NCBI GenBank assembly: GCA_023300205.1
Contig: JALZVD010000036.1
Location: 1-7,208 of the forward strand
DNA: 7,208 bases
Direction: 5' to 3'
Source: Akkermansiaceae bacterium
GTDB lineage: Bacteria; Verrucomicrobiota; Verrucomicrobiia; Verrucomicrobiales; Akkermansiaceae
Made by a program: the position numbers and the translations under genes. Shown here in pieces: positions 1 to 5,830 of this stretch; the first letter of the stretch is position 1; every line of letters starts with the position of its first letter. The notes under the pieces are model-generated. The model ran no database searches and had not been told where the DNA came from. It worked only from the letters and a program-made list of their open reading frames with translations.

Positions 1-1
1 G

Positions 2-595
2 CCAGTAGACATCAAGATAATGGCCCTCACCCCTACCAACGGATGGAAAAAGCACGATGACGCAGAACTCCTCCCCCTCCTTGGAATTGGCTTCGCCCAC
101 GACACACCAGTCCTTGTCTACCCCACACCAGCAGCGCAACTCAAGGAAAGCGGAATGATGATGTTCACCACCATCACCAAGCTCACCTCTAGCTCATCAA
201 GCATCGGCCTAGATCAGCTCCAAGGACCAGTAGGCATCGGTAAAGTCCAGTACCAACTCCTCGATAGCGACTACCCCATCAACTACATTTTTTACTTCTG
301 GGTGATCTTCAACATCAACCTCGCCATCTTCAACCTCCTCCCATTCCCAGTACTAGATGGAGGTCACATCACCATGGCACTTGCAGAAATGATCCGCAAA
401 AAACCACTCAACACAAGAGTCCTTGAAGTCGTTCAGACCATCTTCGTATTAGCTCTACTCAGCATGTTCCTCTACGTCACCACCAAAGATCTATTCCATA
501 AGGACAAACAACTAACCAGAGACAACATACCTGATAAGCCAACCTTCGACCTCACTCCCTTAGAAAATGCCTTAGGTAAGAAGGAATCCGAATAA
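2..595 (+). CDS. rseP: Site-2 (M50) membrane metalloprotease, RseP type, C-terminal part; 5' end outside window
   Basis: The frame is open from the left edge, so the true start lies outside; the ATG at 20 is internal (codons before it read P-V-D-I-K-I). The visible 197 residues begin at the end of a PDZ-like region, continue through G-P-V-G-I-G-K (bases about 227-244), and reach a hydrophobic segment ending in N-L-L-P-F-P-V-L-D-G-G-H. This is the conserved third motif of site-2 proteases; its Asp (bases 356-358) is the third zinc ligand. A last membrane helix (bases about 440-475) and a polar tail of about 38 residues follow. The HExxH zinc site would be upstream and cannot be checked. Family role: cutting single-pass membrane proteins inside the membrane after a first cut outside, as RseP does to the anti-sigma factor RseA. 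Its 3' end overlaps the opposing membrane-protein gene by 24 bases. Family assignment is strong; the substrate is unknown. Confidence 0.93.
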   Translation, partial: PVDIKIMALTPTNGWKKHDDAELLPLLGIGFAHDTPVLVYPTPAAQLKESGMMMFTTITKLTSSSSSIGLDQLQGPVGIGKVQYQLLDSDYPINYIFYFWVIFNINLAIFNLLPFPVLDGGHITMALAEMIRKKPLNTRVLEVVQTIFVLALLSMFLYVTTKDLFHKDKQLTRDNIPDKPTFDLTPLENALGKKESE

Positions 596-1102
596 ACTCA
601 GAGTAACTCCACTCAGCACCCCTCCCACCACCGCAAGCCAGCCAAAATGACCCTCTACATCACCCTCCGTAACAACCGCGGTCTGGTACTGCAGCGTAAA
701 GATCTCTTTCACCGCATTCCTTCTTAGCAAATACAAACACACCGCACCCGCCAGCAACCCCACTGGCGGTATCGTAATCGCCACAAAAGCAGCCACCATT
801 GAAGGAACTCGCGCCCATAGATCAAACCTCCTCAAACCAAAACCTGTGATCATATACACAGACCCTATAATCATACCAAACGCTCCCAAAAAACCAAGCA
901 GAGAACGATCCCATAAAAAACACCCCAATCCCAATACACCTCCAAGAGTAACCAGCAAGCTACCAAAAAAATAATAAAACCACCCCACCGCAAGCACCAC
1001 CATTTCCTCATTCCGAAATCGCTCGCGTAATCCAGTATATTCAAGGTTCTCCACCTCCAATAAAGTCTGCCCCACTGGGCTTCTATACGGATCAGTCTCC
1101 AT
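572..1102 (-). CDS. Small four-helix membrane protein with N-terminal D-P-Y-R-S-P motif, function unknown
   Basis: The product has 176 residues. It opens with a short soluble segment, M-E-T-D-P-Y-R-S-P, resembling the N-P-Y-x-S/A-P starts common in Planctomycetes and Verrucomicrobia membrane proteins. Four hydrophobic segments follow, at about 34-60, 67-90, 98-126 and 152-175. The loop after the third is polar (L-R-R-N-A-V-K-E-I-F-T-L-Q-Y-Q), similar in layout to a leucine-rich, F-x-x-x-Y pattern I recall in uncharacterised proteins of this type. No catalytic motif is visible. The start is well supported: AAGGAG lies four bases before the ATG. The start overlaps the end of the preceding cca gene by 11 bases, so the two are probably co-transcribed and translationally coupled. 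The stop lies inside the end of the opposing rseP gene. I cannot assign a function. Confidence 0.8.
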   Translation of the reverse strand: METDPYRSPVGQTLLEVENLEYTGLRERFRNEEMVVLAVGWFYYFFGSLLVTLGGVLGLGCFLWDRSLLGFLGAFGMIIGSVYMITGFGLRRFDLWARVPSMVAAFVAITIPPVGLLAGAVCLYLLRRNAVKEIFTLQYQTAVVTEGDVEGHFGWLAVVGGVLSGVTLSLFGFLLT

Positions 1103-2441
1103 AGCGCTCCTTCAGCCAAGTAACCGCAGAAGCATGATCACTCAGCCTACCCTCAAGCTGCTCATTCTGCACAGCAGTCAGCATCTCTTTAAATTTCGGA
1201 CCAGGTCTAAACCCTAATTCCATCAAATCTTTCCCTTTCAATAACGGCTCAGGAATCAATGGCTCACTCGCAAATTCATCGCGCTTAGCTACCACAAAAT
1301 CATAATTCTCTGTGATCCCATTACTACTCGCGCAGTCCACTCTATGCAGCTCCATTTCATACTCAAAGGTATCGCGTGACATGAATCGCTTCAGCTTAGA
1401 AACCCGCATATCCTTCACATGCATGAACTTCATATGGTTCGCCACCATCACCCTCACATCCTCAATAATCTCATTTGAATACTTCATACGGCGTAAGATC
1501 ACCTCACTCATATCTGCCCCCACACTCTCATGTCCATTGAAACGGATACGCCCTTCCTCCTCATCATAACTATAAGTTGCAGGCTTTCCAATATCATGCA
1601 GCAACACCGAAAGCGCCAGCGAAAGCGCTATCTCACCATCACCCACCATTTCTAACATCATACAAGTATGCACATACACATCACCCTCAGGGTGCCACTG
1701 CGGAGGCTGCTCACAACCAATTAAACCCAGCACCTCTGGCAGAAAATATTGAATCAATCCACTATCCACCAACAACTCCAAACCTCGCCTCCTGTTAGAT
1801 GACACCAAAATCTTCGAAAACTCAGCTTGAATTCGCTCAATAGAAACTCTCTCTAACAAATGCGCATTCCCACAAATCGCATCCCAAGTCACATCCTCTA
1901 TTTCAAAACCCAACGTAGTCGCAAACCTTACAGCTCGCATCAACCTCAGCGCATCTTCCTGAAACCGCGCTTCTGGTCTCCCTATCGCCCGCAGCAAACC
2001 AGCAGACAAATCACGCCTTCCATTCACAAAATCAATCAACTCTCCACTCTCCGGAACCTCAAATAACCCATTCACCGTAAAATCTCTCCGCTGGGCATCC
2101 TCTTCCGGACTAGAATACTCCACACTCTCAGGTCTACGACCATCGCGATAGCTCCCATCTGTCCTAAACGTAGCAACCTCAAAATGCACCCCATCCACCT
2201 TCACCAGCATCACCCCAAAATGCGCCCCTATCGAATCAGCGTTTGGGAATATCCCTAACACCTCCTCAGGAGTAGCACTCGTAGCAATATCAAAATCCTT
2301 AGCACCATTCCCCAATAAAGCATCCCGCACACAACCACCCGCAAAATAAGCCACATACCCAGCATCGCTTAGCTTCTTCGCCACAGCCACAGCCATCCCT
2401 CTCATTTTACTCATCCCACTATATTCCTCACGGTCGATCAT
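1092..2441 (-). CDS. cca: CCA tRNA nucleotidyltransferase / poly(A) polymerase family protein with HD domain
   Basis: This class II nucleotidyltransferase adds CCA (or A residues) to RNA 3' ends. Motifs in order: G-G-x-V-R-D at 35-40; the metal-binding D-F-D at 49-51; R-R-D-F-T-V-N-G-L at 118-126; and R-F-x-E-D-x-L-R-L-M-R-A at 159-170, whose E-D-x-x-R (162-166) selects the incoming nucleotide. E-R-I-Q-A-E-F (202-208) follows. The C-terminal half is an HD phosphohydrolase domain: H258, H282-D283 (L-H-D-I-G-K), H304, H336 and D369. Length (449 residues) fits the HD-containing branch. The first ATG (2441) has no clear ribosome site; an in-frame ATG at 2414 follows GAGGAA by nine bases and would remove nine non-conserved residues, so 1092-2414 is a real alternative. 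Sequence alone cannot separate full CCA addition from A addition or poly(A) polymerase. It lies 53 bases after yraN and overlaps the next gene by 11 bases. Confidence 0.93.
   Translation of the reverse strand: MIDREEYSGMSKMRGMAVAVAKKLSDAGYVAYFAGGCVRDALLGNGAKDFDIATSATPEEVLGIFPNADSIGAHFGVMLVKVDGVHFEVATFRTDGSYRDGRRPESVEYSSPEEDAQRRDFTVNGLFEVPESGELIDFVNGRRDLSAGLLRAIGRPEARFQEDALRLMRAVRFATTLGFEIEDVTWDAICGNAHLLERVSIERIQAEFSKILVSSNRRRGLELLVDSGLIQYFLPEVLGLIGCEQPPQWHPEGDVYVHTCMMLEMVGDGEIALSLALSVLLHDIGKPATYSYDEEEGRIRFNGHESVGADMSEVILRRMKYSNEIIEDVRVMVANHMKFMHVKDMRVSKLKRFMSRDTFEYEMELHRVDCASSNGITENYDFVVAKRDEFASEPLIPEPLLKGKDLMELGFRPGPKFKEMLTAVQNEQLEGRLSDHASAVTWLKERYGD
2405..2432 (-). promoter_or_regulatory. 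Ribosome binding site favouring an internal cca start
   Basis: On the minus strand GAGGAA (plus 2424-2429) stands nine bases before the ATG at 2414-2412, codon 10 of the longest cca frame. The upstream ATG at 2441 is preceded by TTTAGGTTTCTTTCG, with no good Shine-Dalgarno match. The shorter protein begins M-S-K-M-R-G and still carries every nucleotidyltransferase motif. This is the better-supported start, though genes in this window often lack Shine-Dalgarno sequences, so the longer form is not excluded. Confidence 0.45.
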
Positions 2442-2494
2442 CGAAAGAAACCTAAACTATCCCCCACCATAGAGCAAGTCACTGTTATTGATCT

Positions 2495-2935
2495 CTAAAA
2501 GGCACCCTCAATAACCGTAATCTCAGGCTTCTCACCCTCCGTAAGCTCCACCTCCACCACATCAAACCTCCACAAAATATCATCATCTTTCAGTAAATTC
2601 AACCAAGCCCTCGCCCCCCGCCGTATCAACTGTTGCTTCTTCAAATTCACCGCATCAAGAGGCCTGCTAGTATCACGCTTACGCCGTGTCTTCACCTCCA
2701 CAAAACTAAGCGTATTCCCATCCCTCGCCACTATATCTACTTCTCCCCCATTCGGACCACGGAAGTTAGTATAAAGAATCTTCCTCCCATCAGTATACAA
2801 CCTCAATCTAGCCATCCGCTCCCCCATCTCACCTATCTTAATATGCCCCACTCGCTCACCGCTAGCATCACTCAAGCGGCAAACTGAGTTGAGCAACGGG
2901 TGCAAACGACTGACGATGTATCTTAGTAGGTCCAT
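2495..2935 (-). CDS. yraN: YraN / UPF0102 family protein, predicted endonuclease-like fold
   Basis: The product has 146 residues. The family signature is clear: G-E-x-x-A at about 38-42, N-F-R-G-P-N-G-G-E-V-D-I-V-A at 57-70, and F-V-E-V-K-T-R at 78-84. E39, E65-x-D67 and E80-x-K82 match the acidic/lysine pattern of PD-(D/E)XK nucleases such as Holliday-junction resolvases. The cellular role of YraN is not established; its frequent position beside rnhB suggests a nucleic-acid function. A C-terminal W-R-F-D-V-V-E-V strand (122-129) is also typical. As called, the first 68 bases overlap the end of rnhB. A later ATG at 2827 (residue 37) would remove the overlap but starts just before the first family motif and cuts close to E39. 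The long start is preferred because a basic, hydrophobic N-terminal segment is plausible in this lineage. The ribosome site is weak (GAGAG) for the long form. Confidence 0.88.
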   Translation of the reverse strand: MDLLRYIVSRLHPLLNSVCRLSDASGERVGHIKIGEMGERMARLRLYTDGRKILYTNFRGPNGGEVDIVARDGNTLSFVEVKTRRKRDTSRPLDAVNLKKQQLIRRGARAWLNLLKDDDILWRFDVVEVELTEGEKPEITVIEGAF

Positions 2936-3497
2936 GTTCTCTCAGAGCCTCTAGGTGGAATTTTGTCCCATACCCCTTGTGTCTTTCAAACCCATACTCG
3001 GGGAATTCCTCCGCATACTCCAGCATTTTCCTATCTCGCACCACTTTAGCGATGATACTCGCCGCCGCTATACTCAGACTCTTCCCATCCCCCTTCACAA
3101 TCCCCTCAGACGCAAATGGAAAATTCGGCACAGCCAAACCATCAATCAAAAAATAAACCGGATCCATCTCCAACTGCCTAGCCGCCCTCGCCATCGCAGC
3201 ATGTGTCGCCTTTAAAATATTAATCTCATCAATCTCATCCGCATCCGCAAAACTATACCCCCACAGAACCCCCTTATCCGCCATCAAATCCTCATAAATC
3301 AATTCACGCTTCTTCTCACTAAGCTTCTTAGAATCATCTAACAGATCATGACAGAAACCTTTAGGTAAAATCACCGCAGCAGCAGTAACAGGACCAGCCA
3401 AAGGACCTCGACCAGCCTCATCAATCCCCGCCACACTTAATAAATTAACTGCATCACCACGCCTAACCGCCGCCTTCTCAAAAGATAAATCAGGCAT
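2868..3497 (-). CDS. rnhB: Ribonuclease HII with C-terminal clamp-binding-like tail
   Basis: RNase HII cuts RNA in RNA:DNA hybrids and starts removal of single ribonucleotides from DNA. The 209 residues include G-I-D-E-A-G-R-G-P at 24-32 (catalytic D26 and E27, plus the G-R-G motif that reads the 2'-OH), D119 in L-I-D-G, and D155 in the S-I-I-A-K-V-V-R-D stretch. K174-G-Y-G-T (174-178) is also typical. All four metal-binding acidic residues are present, so the enzyme should be active. The last residues read Q-L-S-L-P-L-E, a match to the bacterial sliding-clamp-binding hexapeptide (see findings). The start lies six bases after the nadK stop, with GGGGGTAG upstream as a weak ribosome site. The 3' end overlaps yraN by 68 bases. 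Translational coupling with both neighbours is likely. Confidence 0.96.
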   Translation of the reverse strand: MPDLSFEKAAVRRGDAVNLLSVAGIDEAGRGPLAGPVTAAAVILPKGFCHDLLDDSKKLSEKKRELIYEDLMADKGVLWGYSFADADEIDEINILKATHAAMARAARQLEMDPVYFLIDGLAVPNFPFASEGIVKGDGKSLSIAAASIIAKVVRDRKMLEYAEEFPEYGFERHKGYGTKFHLEALREHGPTKIHRQSFAPVAQLSLPLE

Positions 3498-3503
3498 AAA
3501 AAA

Positions 3504-4364
3504 CTACCCCCAATGTAATTTCTGCCTCAAAGTAGAGAAAAATGACCGCCCCTCAAGACGGATAATATTTAACTGATGATCAGCCATCTCCACAATAATA
3601 ACTCCTCCATGATGAACATCCACCAGACAACGACCATCCACACTAAACAAAGTTGGCGCCTCTGAATCATCCACAGACTTCAACTCAACAACAGAACTAT
3701 CCGTCAGAACCAAAGATCGATTACTCAAACTATGCGGACAAATTGGCGTAATTACTATGTTCTTCGCCTTAGGAGAAAGTAACGGCCCACCAGCGGCTAA
3801 CGAATAAGCTGTAGAACCAGTCGGAGTTGCCACGATCAAACCATCTGCCCGATAATGGTTCAACAAGTCCCCATCAATAAACGCATCCATCGCCACTATC
3901 CTTCCCGTCTGACCACGTGTAAGAGTAATCTCATTCACTGCAAAATGTTCTGATGGCTCACCATCCACAGGTTTAATAGTAGCCTTAAGAAGCATCCGCG
4001 GCACCACCAGATAAGACCCACTAGCAAGAGCACTCACAAGCAACTCCATTTCAGTATCCTTACAGCTCGTTAGAAAACCTAAATGTCCCAGATTCACTCC
4101 CGCAACTGCCACATCAGTAGGACCCAAGCGGTGCGCTGCATCAAGAATAGTCCCATCTCCACCCATCACCACTACCACATCACACTCCTGAGCCAGACCC
4201 ACCGCAGAAAGTTCCGCAATACTTTCACTAGATAACCCAAGCGCCTTAATCGTCTCATCCTCTACAAAAGATTCCAACCCATGAGACTTAAGGATTTCTA
4301 AAAGCTTCAATAGAGCAGAACACACTCCGTCCTTATAAGGATTTGCTATGATACCTACTTTCAT
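3504..4364 (-). CDS. nadK: NAD kinase
   Basis: This enzyme phosphorylates NAD to NADP in the cytoplasm, the only known route to NADP. It has 286 residues, normal for the family. Visible motifs: N-terminal beta strand and loop K-V-G-I-I-A-N-P; the G-G-D-G-T phosphate-binding and catalytic motif at 68-72 (D70); N-L-G-H-L-G-F-L at 91-98; the N-E-I-T motif at 144-147 contacting NAD; and the glycine-rich D-G-L-I-V-A-T-P-T-G-S-T-A-Y-S-L at 174-189. P-H-S-L-S-N-R-S-L-V (210-219) and S-V-D-G (241-244) complete the usual set. The C-terminus ends in L-R-x-K-L-x-W, common in this family. No Shine-Dalgarno is obvious before the ATG. It lies 26 bases after the pseudoprotease gene and six before rnhB, so it probably shares a transcript with both. 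Confidence 0.96.
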   Translation of the reverse strand: MKVGIIANPYKDGVCSALLKLLEILKSHGLESFVEDETIKALGLSSESIAELSAVGLAQECDVVVVMGGDGTILDAAHRLGPTDVAVAGVNLGHLGFLTSCKDTEMELLVSALASGSYLVVPRMLLKATIKPVDGEPSEHFAVNEITLTRGQTGRIVAMDAFIDGDLLNHYRADGLIVATPTGSTAYSLAAGGPLLSPKAKNIVITPICPHSLSNRSLVLTDSSVVELKSVDDSEAPTLFSVDGRCLVDVHHGGVIIVEMADHQLNIIRLEGRSFFSTLRQKLHWG

Positions 4365-4390
4365 AAGTTTGAAGTCTAGAAAATAAATGA

Positions 4391-5284
4391 CTACTTATAA
4401 AGAGGATTAATTTCTGGAACCACTTTAAGGTCCATCAGATCAGCACCTCGAAGGATCTTAAATTCTGCAGGTTTCCCTGCTTCAAGATAATAGAAAGCAT
4501 TCACCACAGCAGCATAGTCAGCCACCTTTTTCCCAGCAATAGAAAGCACCACATCATCCTTCTTCAGACCACCCGCTCTTGCAGGAGTCCCAGGGCGAAC
4601 TCCCACGATTACTGGCGCATCATTGAGATGGTCCATACTCACGCCAATCCAGCAAGGTCTATAAGTTCCTGCCCCGCCTCCCTCAGCGACAAATCGCTTC
4701 ACATTCGCCAAAACCTCAATAGGAAGAGCGAACATACTCTTCTCATTATGGTCTTTCTGGAAAATAAATGCAACCAACTCATCTTTAGAATTGAATACAG
4801 GAGTCCCTGCTTTCTGCTGACCAATAGGGTGATGTATTCTAACAAAAGTCAAAGGTAAGATCTTTCCATTATGACGCTTCACATGGTTTACTACCCGACT
4901 AACCTCACTCCTTTTAGTCACATCAGTGATCACCGCATCTCCTGGCTCCAGAATAGTACTATCACCCACAGCTCGTACCACTCCCACTCCCTCTCGCTCA
5001 GATTTTGGGAGCTCCAGTAAAGTCATTCTACTTACCGGATCATGAATAACCAACTTCAAACTCACATCCTTACCTTCGGCATTTTTTACAGTCGCCTTCT
5101 CCGGGTCAGCACCTACCAGTGCAATGGTAACCAGAGTCCCATTATCATCCATCAAGGTCCCTTCCGCCTCATAGGAAACCCCACCTTCACTCACGGGGCC
5201 AAAACTTAAAGTCGTTGACTGACTATAAGCACAAATTGAACTAAAAAGACTAAGGAGAGTTACGGAAAACCAAGTTTTTAACAT
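4391..5284 (-). CDS. Secreted HtrA-like pseudoprotease with C-terminal PDZ domain
   Basis: Numbering here counts from an in-frame TTG two codons upstream (5290-5288); the ATG at 5284-5282 is the more likely start (297 residues). An N-terminal signal peptide (hydrophobic 8-20, likely cleavage near A-Y-S/Q) sends it out of the cytoplasm. Residues 40-205 follow the layout of an HtrA/DegP trypsin-like domain: G-T-L-V-T-I-A-L-V sits where HtrA has its T-N-N-H-V, D-P-V-S-R-M-T-L-L where HtrA has D-P-x-S-D-x-A-L, and Q-K-A-G-T-P-V-F-N-S-K-D-E where it has G-N-S-G-G-P-L-F-N-S-K-G-E. All three catalytic positions are changed (L58, R88, A161), so it should be proteolytically dead. A PDZ domain (about 213-291, including I-G-V and V-R-P-G-T-P-A-x-x-A-G-L-K-x-x-D-V-V) follows. 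It is probably a periplasmic peptide-binding sensor or scaffold. It sits behind a sigma/anti-sigma-like pair, with its own candidate promoter. Confidence 0.85.
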   Translation of the reverse strand: MLKTWFSVTLLSLFSSICAYSQSTTLSFGPVSEGGVSYEAEGTLMDDNGTLVTIALVGADPEKATVKNAEGKDVSLKLVIHDPVSRMTLLELPKSEREGVGVVRAVGDSTILEPGDAVITDVTKRSEVSRVVNHVKRHNGKILPLTFVRIHHPIGQQKAGTPVFNSKDELVAFIFQKDHNEKSMFALPIEVLANVKRFVAEGGGAGTYRPCWIGVSMDHLNDAPVIVGVRPGTPARAGGLKKDDVVLSIAGKKVADYAAVVNAFYYLEAGKPAEFKILRGADLMDLKVVPEINPLYK

Positions 5285-5290
5285 AATCAA

Positions 5291-5319
5291 ATCATAGAGC
5301 GGATTTCTTAAGAGTTCAA
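5291..5319 (-). promoter_or_regulatory. Candidate promoter of the pseudoprotease gene, predicting a leaderless transcript
   Basis: On the minus strand TTGAAC (plus 5314-5319) is followed after exactly 17 bases by TATGAT (plus 5291-5296). The match to TTGACA/TATAAT is four and five of six. The -10 element ends six bases before the ATG at 5284, so transcription would begin at or next to the start codon. That agrees with the absence of any Shine-Dalgarno sequence here. The prediction is by eye only. Confidence 0.5.
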
Positions 5320-5371
5320 GCTCAAATCTGAAAAACCCACCCCAGCCTAATCAACTCAGCCTTAAAACAAT

Positions 5372-5800
5372 CTAGAAGATTTTCTCATCTACTGAGAACG
5401 CTGGACTAGGAGATGAAAAGTCCACAGGATCAGCAAACACCATACTGACAGTAAAAGTATCATCATAATCAGCATCAACCACAGCTGAGCTACCTACAAC
5501 ATCTTCGATAACATCAACAGATGAGGCCATCCCTGGATCCACAGCAACCTCAGAAGCCATTACATGAAGAACCACCGCCACTGCAGCATAAGCCGCACCA
5601 GCTCCTACCACCCAGCGCATAGAACCCAGCTCACTGAACCATGCTTTCACACGCTCTAACAATAAACCTCTAGCTGAAGTCTTCAGCATCTCTGAGCGCT
5701 GACGCTGCTGAAATTCAACAAGAAAATCATCAAAGTAACCCTCTTCAGGTTGCTCATATTTCTTTAGCCTTATAAGGTCTTGTAGCTCTTTATCTGTCAT
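5372..5800 (-). CDS. Single-pass membrane protein in anti-sigma position (K-Y-E-Q-P motif), putative anti-sigma factor
   Basis: The product has 142 residues. The N-terminal cytoplasmic part holds R-L-K-K-Y-E-Q-P-E-E-G-Y-F-D-D-F-L (about 11-27), then F-Q-Q-R-Q-R-S-E-M-L. I recall this arrangement in short proteins encoded after ECF sigma factors in Verrucomicrobia. One membrane helix spans about 62-82, with positive charges before it, giving an N-in/C-out topology. The outer part (83-142) is strikingly acidic, with about a dozen Asp/Glu and a single lysine at 140, and ends in D-E-K-I-F. There is no cysteine, so the H-x-x-x-C-x-x-C zinc motif of classical anti-sigma factors is absent. It starts 30 bases after the sigma gene stop and is surely co-transcribed. 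Binding to the sigma factor is inferred from position and topology only. It could instead be an unrelated membrane protein. Confidence 0.78.
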   Translation of the reverse strand: MTDKELQDLIRLKKYEQPEEGYFDDFLVEFQQRQRSEMLKTSARGLLLERVKAWFSELGSMRWVVGAGAAYAAVAVVLHVMASEVAVDPGMASSVDVIEDVVGSSAVVDADYDDTFTVSMVFADPVDFSSPSPAFSVDEKIF

Positions 5801-5830
5801 AATCGTTGATTGGTAAAATGTTCTTCTGTC

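Noticed and set aside
871..1119. Open frame of 82 codons on the minus strand
   Set aside because: It lies inside the four-helix membrane protein gene in another frame; that gene has a good ribosome site and coherent helices, and this one does not.
1312..2066. Three plus-strand open frames opposite cca
   Set aside because: They are antisense to strongly conserved motifs of the nucleotidyltransferase, have low-complexity Pro/Ser/His-rich translations and no family signature.
2633..3215. Plus-strand open frames opposite yraN and rnhB
   Set aside because: Antisense shadows of well-conserved genes with no recognisable motif.
4628..4858. Plus-strand open frame opposite the pseudoprotease gene
   Set aside because: No motif, no ribosome site, and it is antisense to a gene with a clear fold pattern.
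4391..5284. Active DegP/DegS serine protease
   Set aside because: None of the His, Asp and Ser positions is kept, and no nearby substitute G-x-S-x-G motif is visible.
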